Virus record (IMG/VR): IMGVR_UViG_3300047548_000145
Coordinates: 1 to 64,000 of that record
Reading direction: 5' to 3' (one strand)
DNA: 64,000 nucleotides
DNA from: a virus
The notes beneath the pieces were generated by a model. It was not told the DNA's origin, did no database searches, and saw only the letters and a program-made list of their open reading frames with translations. How positions within the stretch are numbered: position 1 is the stretch's first letter; each line of letters starts with the position of its first letter. Positions 6,887 to 13,874 of this stretch are shown here, piece by piece. The translations under genes and the position numbers were made by a program.

Positions 6887-7123
6887 TTAATGTAATGACT
6901 TAGCAATACCCTTTACTGCATACATCTGAGCCGTTTCTAGCTCAGTCATTGCAATAGAAAAGCATCGTTTAACTTCTGGATTTGTTGTATGATTCTGTAA
7001 ATTGTTACAGTAATCAATAGCATCTGCCATCATTCGTTTAAACGTCCCAATCTTGTCATCCGAAGATGGGTTAAAGTTAATGTGGCAACGCTCCTCTCCA
7101 AGAGTCATTCCTTCTTGTTCCAT
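6887..7123 (-). CDS. Acb2-like anti-CBASS protein (cyclic-nucleotide sponge)
   Basis: This 78-residue protein has the family layout of Acb2 (T4 Vs.4): an N-terminal MTLGEERCHINFNPSSDDKI, a helical hairpin, and an end ELETAQMYAVKGIAKSL. The -[LM]-GE-x-R-x2-x-NFNPS start and the A-x-M-[WY]-AVK-x2-[AT] end are the parts I recognise. Known members bind cyclic oligonucleotides made by CBASS, and some bind Thoeris signals, blocking effector activation. Its position between two tRNA-like genes, both decoy-capable RNAs, fits an anti-defence patch, though that is inference. Confidence 0.7.
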   Translation of the reverse strand: MEQEGMTLGEERCHINFNPSSDDKIGTFKRMMADAIDYCNNLQNHTTNPEVKRCFSIAMTELETAQMYAVKGIAKSLH

Positions 7124-7144
7124 TGTTTTTTGTATTAAAATGCT

Positions 7145-7167
7145 GCTACCACTTGAACGCAGGTAGC
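7145..7167 (-). other. Hairpin in leader of the Acb2-like gene
   Basis: GCTACC and GGTAGC pair perfectly over 6 bp around an 11-nt loop containing GTTCAAG, about 20 bp upstream of the start. It looks like a remnant T-arm or a leader hairpin. No downstream T-run. Confidence 0.35.
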
Positions 7168-7204
7168 TTCTCGTACCATTTTGTTGGCTTCAACAATTTG
7201 GTTG

Positions 7205-7369
7205 TAGTCAGAGTCTGATTCGAACAGACATTGTACGTCTACAATCCACACGGGTTTCCAAGCTTACGATATACCCTCTACGGTTTATGTATATCTCCCG
7301 AGCTCACGCTTTAATATAGAAACTAAAGGTCGTGTATCTGTGGTGCGTCTACCATTCCGCCACCTGACT
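7205..7369 (-). tRNA. tRNA-Leu-like, class II, with ~81-nt insertion in the anticodon arm
   Basis: The acceptor AGTCAGG/TCTGACT pairs over 7 bp (last pair G-T). The Leu-type D-arm TGGCGGAATGGTAGACGC follows. The long variable arm ATTGT-AGACGT-ACAAT and T-arm GTCTG-TTCGAAT-CAGAC are intact. The anticodon stem halves CCACA (7339-7343) and TGTGG (7246-7250) are separated by 88 nt instead of 7. The insert has its own hairpins (GATATAC/GTATATC, CTTTA/TAAAG). It is too short for a classical group I intron, and no anticodon with U33 can be read with confidence. Confidence 0.65.
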
Positions 7370-7378
7370 ATTTTTTTG

Positions 7379-7510
7379 AGAAGCAGGTGAGAATCGAACT
7401 CACGTTTGCACTTTGGACTGTTGTGCAATCTGTCATACCTTCCAATCAGGTGTCGGTCCTGACTACCCAATCCAGTATGACAAGCGTCTACCACTTCGCC
7501 AATCTGCTTC
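7379..7510 (-). tRNA. tRNA-Leu-like, class II, with ~35-nt insertion in the anticodon arm
   Basis: Acceptor GAAGCAG/CTGCTTC is perfect. The D-arm region GGCGAAGTGGTAGACGC is Leu-like. The variable arm TTGCAC/GTGCAA is long, and the T-arm GTGAG-TTCGATT-CTCAC is perfect. The anticodon arm starts as an 8-bp helix TGTCATAC/GTATGACA but continues into a 36-nt interior with a TCAGG/CCTGA hairpin, so it carries about 35 extra nt compared with a 7-nt loop. Anticodon unassigned. An intron, or a deliberately altered anticodon arm, would explain it. Confidence 0.65.
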
Positions 7511-7537
7511 ATTCCAATATGTCAAAGAACTCTAACC

Positions 7538-7873
7538 TTACTTTTCGATCCCGATGTCTGCCTTCAACTTGACGTGTTTAGCGATGCTGTCAATTGATGC
7601 CCTTCCATCTTTAAATTCATTTAAGCATTCCTTTGAAACAAGGACCGTGTTGTCACCATCTTTATTCACAATCATAATGACGGGCCACCTGTCGTAGTCC
7701 TCGCCCTGTATGGGTTTGTTCAACACTACATCCCTGCCATCAAGTTTGGCGGAGAACAGCTTAAAGTACACAACCTTGCTGTTCTTGTCTAGTCCCCTGA
7801 ATTGGGGGCCATCAGCTCCTATAAAGCTGAGGCCCCATTCAAAACAGAGAAACACACCAATCGCCTTGGTCAT
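7538..7873 (-). CDS. Hypothetical protein, 111 aa
   Basis: Mixed alpha/beta protein starting MTKAIGVFLCFEWGLSFIGA. The start codon overlaps the stop of the SSB-like gene by one base, so it belongs to the recombination operon. No recognised domain. Confidence 0.6.
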   Translation of the reverse strand: MTKAIGVFLCFEWGLSFIGADGPQFRGLDKNSKVVYFKLFSAKLDGRDVVLNKPIQGEDYDRWPVIMIVNKDGDNTVLVSKECLNEFKDGRASIDSIAKHVKLKADIGIEK

Positions 7874-8160
7874 TAGAATGGCAGATCGTCACTGCTCAAC
7901 TGAGGCTGTTCAGGACGGCCTTGTGGAGCAGCTGCACGAGGAGTCTGTCCCTGTGCTGCAGACTGGGCACGTGGGTTGAACACAGTGCAGATAGGCTTAC
8001 CAGACTTGGTATCCTTCACGTCCAGGTTCACGTAGCCCTTCTGGTTGGCGTACTTCTTCAGCTCCTCAAGCTGTTCTACCTTGAAGCTGATTCGGTATCC
8101 ACCGAACTTACCTGCCTCTGCAAACCCGATGATGTCGGAGCTATACGTCTTCTGTTCCAT
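7873..8160 (-). CDS. Small SSB-like protein with acidic SSB tail, 95 aa
   Basis: The C-terminus is a Pro/Gln-rich linker (residues 63-88) ending SSDDLPF, the classic acidic tip by which bacterial SSBs recruit partners. The N-terminal 60 residues contain beta-type sequence (GYVNLDVKDTKSGKPICTVF) but are shorter than a standard OB-fold. The neighbours are an exonuclease and an ERF annealing protein, which supports a role in binding single-stranded DNA in recombination or replication. It could be a miniature SSB or a partner that mimics the SSB tail. Confidence 0.6.
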   Translation of the reverse strand: MEQKTYSSDIIGFAEAGKFGGYRISFKVEQLEELKKYANQKGYVNLDVKDTKSGKPICTVFNPRAQSAAQGQTPRAAAPQGRPEQPQLSSDDLPF

Positions 8161-8183
8161 TTGTTTTTGATTTAGTTATTACA

Positions 8184-8191
8184 CAAAGTTA
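8184..8191 (-). promoter_or_regulatory. Putative -7 box (TAACTTTG)
   Basis: Minus-strand TAACTTTG fits TAnnTTTG and lies 23 bp before the SSB-like start. No TTG sits at the expected -33 distance, so it is either a weak or an activator-dependent promoter. Confidence 0.4.
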
Positions 8192-8224
8192 AGTTAATCA
8201 GTCAGTTACTATGTTAAGAAATTG

Positions 8225-8980
8225 TTAAACCTCTTCTATATCGTAGAATCTGTAGGCTTCCTTTGGACTGAAAACAAAGTTCCTTACATTCTCTACTGCT
8301 CTTTCAAACTTCAAGCGTCCACCTTCCAGAGTACGCTCTGATGCCTGAAATATCTTGGGAGTGTATGGATAACTAGTATCCTGTGCTACCCAATAATACC
8401 GATCCGTGTTCGCCAACTGCGTATAGATATACGCCTGAATGTCGTACCCGAAAGAGTATATGTCACGCTTGAACCCAGAGATAGCACGTGTAGACTTGGA
8501 GTCAGACACGTAGTAACTACCCTTGCAATCCAAGAAACCACGTACAGGGGCATCTCCAATGAATCCAGCCAACTCAACTTGGTACTGACCCTTTAGATAG
8601 TCCTCTATAATACCAGAGTCCTCAAGTCTGTTAATCATATCAATAGCCTTGTTGTAGTCCTCCATTCCAACGAGTGTCTTGCTTGTCTCTGACAACTCAG
8701 CCTTCCACTCCTTGTAAGCCTTGGTGGCACGTGGTGACGCACCTCCAATCTTTGCAACAATCTCAGAGTCATCCATCACCGTGAAGCTGTTCTCAAACAA
8801 CTCTGGTGTGAACAGCAGGGTGTCGTACAGCCTACCGAACGTGAGTGCATCTGAATCTTTATGAAGTTTACCCTGGACGTACAATTCAAATAGACGCACA
8901 TCCTGGATGGCATACTTAAGCGAGGTGTAGGTAAGGTAGTCCTTACCCGTCACCTGCTGTAGTTTAAGTGCAAACTCCAT
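8225..8980 (-). CDS. PD-(D/E)XK exonuclease, RecE/RecB/Cas4-like
   Basis: This 251-residue protein has a nuclease core: GRLYDTLLF (residues 49-57), GFLDCKG with Asp151, SDSKS with Asp160 and Lys162, and a downstream QAYIY at 182-186. The order and spacing match RecE (exonuclease VIII) and related phage exonucleases that resect double-stranded ends. The gene directly downstream of the ERF annealing protein overlaps it by one base, as in lambda-Red-type two-component systems. DSK replaces the more usual D/E-x-K with the same charge pattern. Confidence 0.8.
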   Translation of the reverse strand: MEFALKLQQVTGKDYLTYTSLKYAIQDVRLFELYVQGKLHKDSDALTFGRLYDTLLFTPELFENSFTVMDDSEIVAKIGGASPRATKAYKEWKAELSETSKTLVGMEDYNKAIDMINRLEDSGIIEDYLKGQYQVELAGFIGDAPVRGFLDCKGSYYVSDSKSTRAISGFKRDIYSFGYDIQAYIYTQLANTDRYYWVAQDTSYPYTPKIFQASERTLEGGRLKFERAVENVRNFVFSPKEAYRFYDIEEV

Positions 8981-9585
8981 TACTTCACAAACTTCTTGAG
9001 AGCGCTAATCTGTGCCTCAGAGAAACCTGTACCATACTTGGCGATGATGGCATCATAGGCCTTGGCCTTGTCTGAAGAACTTTTCAGGAAGTCAATTGCC
9101 TGCTGAAACGTATCCTGTGCAGGGGCAGAAGGAACAGCCTTTGTAGTCTGTACATCCTTGCCGTGCGTGTTGGTAGAGTCAGCGTCCTTGGTGTCATCAA
9201 TCAAGAACATCCCGTTGAGCGCATATTTCCTTGCGTATGAGGATGAGGCACCGAAGCACTGAGCGATATCCATACCCTTACGATTCGGATCGATACCTGC
9301 CTGTGCAGACACAGAGATTAAATCTGTACCATCCGTGAGGTGGACATTAGCCTCCACATACACAATACCACAAACTTCCTCAATGCTGTCCGAGATGGTC
9401 ATAGACAAACCATACTTCTTCAGAAGTGGTTTGACAGCCTCAAGGATGTCTTCTGCATTGCGGTAAGAATACTTACCGAAGCTGTTGTACTGACTCTTAG
9501 GAGCCTTTAACTCGCTCTGAATAGCGATTACTTTGTCGTTAAACGACTGAGCATCAGGTTGTGATGCGGGCTTTGTTGTAGCCAT
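8980..9585 (-). CDS. ERF-family single-strand annealing recombinase
   Basis: Residues about 18-140 match the ERF superfamily: SELKAPKSQYNSFGKYSYRN, AEDILEAVKPLLKKYG, and an Ala/Ser-Gly segment FGASSSYARKYAL. ERF proteins form rings on single-stranded DNA and pair complementary strands with the product of a partner exonuclease, encoded next door. The C-terminal 60 residues are a linker plus a small helical region. A host-type promoter lies about 125 bp upstream. Confidence 0.9.
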   Translation of the reverse strand: MATTKPASQPDAQSFNDKVIAIQSELKAPKSQYNSFGKYSYRNAEDILEAVKPLLKKYGLSMTISDSIEEVCGIVYVEANVHLTDGTDLISVSAQAGIDPNRKGMDIAQCFGASSSYARKYALNGMFLIDDTKDADSTNTHGKDVQTTKAVPSAPAQDTFQQAIDFLKSSSDKAKAYDAIIAKYGTGFSEAQISALKKFVK

Positions 9586-9640
9586 AATTGAATTGATTTT
9601 AGTTAATTGAATTGAGTTAAGAATATAGTTGGCGCTACGT

Positions 9641-9695
9641 CCCCTCTTCGCTTGAGCTAGGGGGCTTGAGGCCCTACGCTCTACGCTTTAAACGT
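9641..9695. repeat. Intergenic structured repeat, copy A
   Basis: The sequence around CGCTTGAGCTAGGGGGCTTG and the following GGCCC...ACGCTCTACGC recurs, with changes, at 18722-18774 (copy B). Both can fold a G-rich/C-rich hairpin (AGGG...CCCT on the minus strand). It lies in the 5' leader of the ERF gene, downstream of its promoter, so it would be transcribed. Confidence 0.5.
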
Positions 9696-9707
9696 GCAAA
9701 GACTTTG

Positions 9708-9738
9708 CGAAGATACAAGTCACCGAGGACATAGTCAA
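9708..9738 (-). promoter_or_regulatory. Bacteroidota-type promoter for ERF operon
   Basis: Minus-strand TTG (9736-9738), 20 bp, TATCTTCG (9708-9715). The same -7 octamer serves the nrdB promoter at 60151. The transcript would carry a leader of about 115 nt that includes structured repeat A. Confidence 0.6.
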
Positions 9739-10094
9739 GGATTCTGTGTTAAATTATCGTTAACATTATCTAGGTATCTTACAGCAACACTTGAAAACTC
9801 GTAGCCTTTCTTCTGATTCTGATGGTGTTGCGTCACATAGTTAGCACACATAAGTTCAAGGTCATCTTCTTTGTATAGTGTCAGGTATAACTTTCTGATC
9901 GGATCCTTGGAGGCAATGTATCCATCAAGAGAGTCAAGGTCTCCATCCAGTACGTACTCAATACCCTTGTGTTCAAACAGCAGGTTTGCGCTGTAAGAGT
10001 CGTTGAAGATTAGTTCCTTCTTCACCTTGTCTCCGTCAATAAGCATATCTAACTTCGCACGGATGATGTCTCCTTTTAAAACTTCTAGGTTCAT
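9735..10094 (-). CDS. Hypothetical protein, 119 aa
   Basis: Begins MNLEVLKGDIIRAKLDML. Alpha/beta composition, Asp-rich. Its 3' end overlaps the ERF promoter. Coupled by ATGA to the small membrane gene upstream. No recognised family. Confidence 0.6.
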   Translation of the reverse strand: MNLEVLKGDIIRAKLDMLIDGDKVKKELIFNDSYSANLLFEHKGIEYVLDGDLDSLDGYIASKDPIRKLYLTLYKEDDLELMCANYVTQHHQNQKKGYEFSSVAVRYLDNVNDNLTQNP

Positions 10095-10222
10095 ACGATT
10101 AGGTTTATGATTACTTTGATTATGCTAACAAATACAATCAGGGTGATTACGTTCCTGAGCGCCTTCTTCATCTCGACTACCCGCTTGTTGTACGACTCGT
10201 TGTTATACTTGGCCTGACTCAT
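10091..10222 (-). CDS. Small membrane protein, 43 aa
   Basis: ATG 10222 to TGA 10091. A polar N-terminus (MSQAKYNNESYNKRVVEMKK) is followed by one transmembrane helix (VITLIVFVSIIKVIINLIV). ATGA overlap with the gene at 9735. Function unknown. Confidence 0.6.
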   Translation of the reverse strand: MSQAKYNNESYNKRVVEMKKALRNVITLIVFVSIIKVIINLIV

Positions 10223-10491
10223 AGTCCCTTGCTTGACTCCCAAGTGTTACGACTATCCTCGTTCTTGGTGACGATAAACGTCTCAGAGTTTGACCAGTAC
10301 TTTGGCTGGGTATATACTACCAGACCGCTGTCGAACTTGGTCTCCCAAGCATAGTGCTTTCGGTTCTTGGCTCCGTAGCAGACCTTTCCGCCTGATACTA
10401 CATCTAGTACAGCCTCTACAGCAGCAGCGTGGTCTATGTCTTTCTCCTTGATGTTAATCAGGATTCGATTAATCTTTGTTTCTCGTGGCAT
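10219..10491 (-). CDS. Hypothetical protein, 90 aa
   Basis: Start chosen at 10491 (MPRETKINRILINIKEKDID). A longer reading to 10629 would run deep into the exonuclease gene. It contains HAAAVEAVLDVVSGGKVCYG and ends in a beta-rich half. The start follows the exonuclease stop by one base, with a variant of the operon's start-site motif overlapping that stop. Confidence 0.65.
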   Translation of the reverse strand: MPRETKINRILINIKEKDIDHAAAVEAVLDVVSGGKVCYGAKNRKHYAWETKFDSGLVVYTQPKYWSNSETFIVTKNEDSRNTWESSKGL

Positions 10492-10492
10492 C

Positions 10493-11278
10493 TTATTGGA
10501 TGTTATAGGTTTTGTTGTAGTATTCTTCGAATGTAATCTGTTCTCCTGTTCTGGTGTAAATCTCTGAGTTATTCCAAGCATCTTCAAGTTGGTCTTTGTA
10601 TATATGACGTGCGATGTACATAGTTCCACGTAGCAGTTCTGGCTGTCCCATCTTCAACAGACTCAGGGAAGACAGGTAACGCATAATCCAGGTAGGTAAT
10701 GTGCTGTCGCTGTACTCGTCTAGGATGTTTACGTCTACAATCTCAATGCGCTTCTCTTTATCTACAGGAACCAACTTGTTTACATATCGCATCTGAAGTA
10801 GGCAGTCAACCATAGCGTTGTGGGTCATCTCTTCAGTACCTATGCGCAGGGCCGTGTAATGCTCCCCAATCGGATCGAACAGCCTCTCGATGGTTCTGAT
10901 ATCAAGACACCCCCTGTAGTTGAAGTACAGGTTAACTCCATTCTTACGTGCAAAGTGAGTAAGGATTGGAATATCGAACGTAGAGTGACTCCATATCTGA
11001 CAGCCTTCGTTCTTCTTCAGGAACTTGGACAGGGACTTGAGCGTAGACACCACGTCTGACGTGCCTGAGGTGACGTATGAGCGCACTTTATCCGTTACCA
11101 TAGTGTTCCACCATTCGGTAGTTGATTCGTCATCCTGATAGGCTGTATTGTTGCGAGCCATCCGTTCGTCAAAGGTGTCGATGATTTCGTTCCCTTCCCA
11201 TACTACAGCGGCAATCTGATAGATGAAACATTCAGGCGTTATTCCTGATGTCTCAATGTCAATGGTCATTCGTTTCAT
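10493..11278 (-). CDS. DEDDh 3'-5' exonuclease
   Basis: This 261-residue protein carries all five catalytic positions of DEDDh exonucleases: Asp7 and Glu9 in TIDIETSG, Asp102 in SHSTFDIPIL, His153 and Asp158 in THNAMVDCLLQ. It resembles the ExoX/T4-like exonucleases common in phages. Its last residues, FEEYYNKTYNIQ, are the same tail seen on the MKQTA-family small proteins, which is unexpected on an enzyme. It probably works with the adjacent recombination functions or recycles nucleotides. Confidence 0.85.
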   Translation of the reverse strand: MKRMTIDIETSGITPECFIYQIAAVVWEGNEIIDTFDERMARNNTAYQDDESTTEWWNTMVTDKVRSYVTSGTSDVVSTLKSLSKFLKKNEGCQIWSHSTFDIPILTHFARKNGVNLYFNYRGCLDIRTIERLFDPIGEHYTALRIGTEEMTHNAMVDCLLQMRYVNKLVPVDKEKRIEIVDVNILDEYSDSTLPTWIMRYLSSLSLLKMGQPELLRGTMYIARHIYKDQLEDAWNNSEIYTRTGEQITFEEYYNKTYNIQ

Positions 11279-12135
11279 TACTTCTTGATTTTGAATTTAA
11301 GGTAGTGCCAACCAGTCAACTCTGTCTCTTTGCCATCTTTGTCAACGAGGACTGGTGTGAACTCACTATGATTGAAACCAATCTCCTTAAAGTGATTGCC
11401 TTCAATTGCAAGAATATGCCGAATAAAAATAGGCTTATTTGCTCTGAATGTATCGATTACGAAACTCTCAGTGAAGTTAAACAACTCTGGATTTAATGTC
11501 TTTAAATATGCCTTGAACACATCCTCAACAATTGGACGCTGGGTTGAAGTGGCGGCCTTTAGCATCTCTTCAATCTTCTCTGCCGACACGTGCACAGTTT
11601 CTTGAAATGGTTTAAACATACCTTGAATCTTTCTTTGCCAGGGGCCACAGGCTACATCGTAGATGCGTTTCAATTCACTCACTGGGATAAGTAATCCCTT
11701 CGGATGTAAATCTAAATCTTCAGCAGGCGATAGCCAATCTTGGTGGTAACTATATCCACTGTGAAAATTATCACCAGTGATGTTTACATACCACCCACCA
11801 GGGCTCTCAAATACTTTGGATACAACTCCAATCTTGTCCTTTGTGAGATCCATACTTTTTACCCAATGTGGCTTACCAGATTCATCAATTATTTTTTTTC
11901 TAACGATTACTCGTTGCCCTACTTTGAATTTTGGTTCCATTGTTTCTGTTGTTTCTTGTTTTTTAGATTTGATTTTCTTTAATTTATCTTGATTGGCTGG
12001 CCTTGTGCCGTAATTGTCCCAAAAGATATAGGGTACAGTAGAAATTTCACTAACAGTTCCAACCTCTCCAGCAGGAACACCAAAAGATGCATTTAGTAGT
12101 TCAACCCTGTCTCCTATTTTAAACTTTGGTTCCAT
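11278..12135 (-). CDS. Hypothetical with two N-terminal KOW/SH3-like repeats
   Basis: Start taken at 12135 because a promoter overlaps the longer start at 12168. Residues 1-45 (MEPKFKIGDRVELLNASFG) and about 66-135 (MEPKFKVGQRVIVRKKIID) are duplicated small beta-barrels of SH3/KOW type. The remainder (about 150-285) is mostly helical and ends in a beta segment ETELTGWHYLKF. The tandem barrels suggest binding to a nucleic acid or a large complex. No firm function. Confidence 0.65.
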   Translation of the reverse strand: MEPKFKIGDRVELLNASFGVPAGEVGTVSEISTVPYIFWDNYGTRPANQDKLKKIKSKKQETTETMEPKFKVGQRVIVRKKIIDESGKPHWVKSMDLTKDKIGVVSKVFESPGGWYVNITGDNFHSGYSYHQDWLSPAEDLDLHPKGLLIPVSELKRIYDVACGPWQRKIQGMFKPFQETVHVSAEKIEEMLKAATSTQRPIVEDVFKAYLKTLNPELFNFTESFVIDTFRANKPIFIRHILAIEGNHFKEIGFNHSEFTPVLVDKDGKETELTGWHYLKFKIKK

Positions 12136-12165
12136 CTTGTGTTTAATTAAGTTAATTTGTTTTGT

Positions 12166-12196
12166 CAAAGATACATATACTCAACGATATACGCAA
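12166..12196 (-). promoter_or_regulatory. Bacteroidota-type promoter
   Basis: Minus-strand TTG (12194-12196), 20 bp, TATCTTTG (12166-12173). This is an exact fit to the host consensus and sits 30 bp before the ATG at 12135, so it also decides the start of that gene. Confidence 0.7.
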
Positions 12197-12733
12197 CTAA
12201 AACTTCTCTTTTAGGTTATTTTTTTCTATTACTTTTCGTAGTGCTTCTTCGTAGTGTTGAGCCTCTGCGTAGTTAGACAGCAGGTTGTAAAACTCATCTT
12301 CGGTTCGGCACTTGTTAGCGTAGGCAGCACACCATAGGGCATAGTCCACAACACAGTCCTCCCAGTTGTCGTAGTAGGCGTGGCCTCGGTTAGTCCCTCG
12401 TGCTGTAGTAACACGTTGACGTGCTTGTTTCATCCCGAACAGATTATTATTCTCACGGAAGATTGGCGACTTGAATCCTCCGCTCTCAACCTTGGCCTGC
12501 GCTAAGGCAATGTGCGGGAATCGCAGGTTCAACTTCTTCAATTCACGAATCAGGCGTTCCTCGGTGAAGTTGTTTTGTGACACGTTAACGCTCACAACAG
12601 GTTCGTAGACGAGCGTGTTACCACTGAAGGCCGCAAGTCCAATAGAGGCCATTAAAACGGCTCCTACAGCCACGTTCTTCTTCAGGTTAGACGTGCGTTC
12701 AAACGTCAGGGTTTCTTTATTGTAGCGGTACAT
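12197..12733 (-). CDS. Membrane-anchored glucosaminidase (GH73-like)
   Basis: One transmembrane helix at about residues 19-38 (NVAVGAVLMASIGLAAFSG) anchors a domain with the GH73/Bax signature: HIALAQAKVESGGFKSPIFR, with the likely catalytic Glu at 83, then ENNNLFGMKQARQRVT and a downstream YYDNWEDCVVDYALW. These enzymes cleave the glycan strands of peptidoglycan. In an early operon, separate from the lysis cassette, it may help genome entry, superinfection control or remodelling of the wall rather than final lysis. Confidence 0.85.
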   Translation of the reverse strand: MYRYNKETLTFERTSNLKKNVAVGAVLMASIGLAAFSGNTLVYEPVVSVNVSQNNFTEERLIRELKKLNLRFPHIALAQAKVESGGFKSPIFRENNNLFGMKQARQRVTTARGTNRGHAYYDNWEDCVVDYALWCAAYANKCRTEDEFYNLLSNYAEAQHYEEALRKVIEKNNLKEKF

Positions 12734-13115
12734 AATACTTTGTTACAAATTTTCCCTTTGAAATGTTATACCAAAAATCATATCCTTGACTTGACTTTTT
12801 CCACACGAACGAGCCTGCAATAAACCCAGAAAAGGTATCAGTCCCTTTAAGTAGCCACTCAACATCTGCTTCTCCACGAAGTTTCACCACATCGTGCCTC
12901 CACATAACTTGGACTTCATCAGGCAGTTTGGTAAGCCAACTTGCTCCAGTTCTTACGGATGGCCCACGCAGGTCAATGGTCTTAGGTACAAAGTTCCGCT
13001 TGAACTCAAGCATAGCCTCGATAATCCATTCCCGATCGACAGCGTGGAAGTGGTACTCGTTCTTGTCCTCGTACTTTGCGAGGATTTCACTTGCGATTTC
13101 TTTCTTTGATTTCAT
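12717..13115 (-). CDS. Hypothetical protein, 132 aa
   Basis: Starts MKSKKEIASEILAKYEDKN. The C-terminal half is Trp-rich and beta-like (FIAGSFVWKKSSQGYDFW). Overlaps the glucosaminidase start by 17 bases. No family recognised. Confidence 0.6.
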   Translation of the reverse strand: MKSKKEIASEILAKYEDKNEYHFHAVDREWIIEAMLEFKRNFVPKTIDLRGPSVRTGASWLTKLPDEVQVMWRHDVVKLRGEADVEWLLKGTDTFSGFIAGSFVWKKSSQGYDFWYNISKGKFVTKYYVPLQ

Positions 13116-13330
13116 TTTGTTGATGTTAATTTATTTAATAAGTCAATTTGAGATTCAACTGAATGACCATTCCTTACTCCTTCTTCTATGTCGTTAGATA
13201 ACCTCTGCATATTTGTTCCAAGATGTTTTAGGGAAAAATCAACTATATTCTGGTAATCTTCATCGCTCATCCATTCTTTTCTTGGAATAAGAATGTTCAT
13301 CATTTTGTTTATCTGTTCTTGGTAGTTCAT
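13112..13330 (-). CDS. Small hypothetical, 72 aa
   Basis: Helical protein (MNYQEQINKMMNILIPRKEW). ATGA overlaps with both neighbours. Unknown function. Confidence 0.6.
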   Translation of the reverse strand: MNYQEQINKMMNILIPRKEWMSDEDYQNIVDFSLKHLGTNMQRLSNDIEEGVRNGHSVESQIDLLNKLTSTK

Positions 13331-13845
13331 TTTTCGTTGCTATTAAGTAATTTATTTATTTCTGTAATAATTAAATCTCCGATATACTCACGGCAGATGT
13401 CTGCTGTTTCTTTTGATTTATGTCCCATAGAATTAGTATAGGCAGCATAAGAAGCATAACCATAATCGCTAAAAACAGCATAAAAAGCATCTGTAGCGCC
13501 TAAAGGATTCGCTCTTCCAGTGTCCTTTGCGGCCATCCAAAGAGCGTGTTCAGCATTATTTACAGATTCATTTAAATCTTTAAATGTTGCTCTACCTTCA
13601 CCAAACGCAATAGCTACGTCTACTGCGTTTATACTTTCATCATATTTCATTAAATGTCTAACGGTATTTGCACAATGTCCTTTTGCAAGTGTTAATTTTT
13701 GGAAATCAATTTTTACAATATCTACCAAACTTAATATCCAATCACCCCTGTGGCATTGTTCAATAAACTCCTCAATCGTTTTATCATACGCCCATTTTAT
13801 TAGTGGAATAGATTCAAGTATCAATAATTCATTAAATGTTTTCAT
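13327..13845 (-). CDS. Ala-rich helical protein, Imm5-like family
   Basis: The pattern GDWILSLVD, LTLAKGHCANTVRHLMKY, an Ala-rich central region (NNAEHALWMAAKDTGRAN) and the end KETADICREYI corresponds to proteins commonly annotated as putative immunity protein (Imm5-like). These are widespread in Bacteroidota phages and their phage role is unknown. The C-terminus LLNSNEK is written by the next gene's start-site motif. Its own upstream copy of the motif is intergenic. Confidence 0.6.
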   Translation of the reverse strand: MKTFNELLILESIPLIKWAYDKTIEEFIEQCHRGDWILSLVDIVKIDFQKLTLAKGHCANTVRHLMKYDESINAVDVAIAFGEGRATFKDLNESVNNAEHALWMAAKDTGRANPLGATDAFYAVFSDYGYASYAAYTNSMGHKSKETADICREYIGDLIITEINKLLNSNEK

Positions 13846-13874
13846 TTCTCGCTTGTGTTAAAGGTTTATCAATT

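Noticed and set aside
7205-7369. Group I intron in the tRNA-Leu-like gene
   Set aside because: The insert is only about 81 nt and lacks the P7/S core seen in the tRNA-Arg intron.
7285-7512. 75-aa open frame over the tRNA cluster
   Set aside because: It coincides with tRNA arms of the two class II tRNA-like genes.
10219-10629. 136-aa version of the gene at 10219
   Set aside because: The extra 46 residues overlap the exonuclease in another frame; the ATG at 10491 has the motif upstream.
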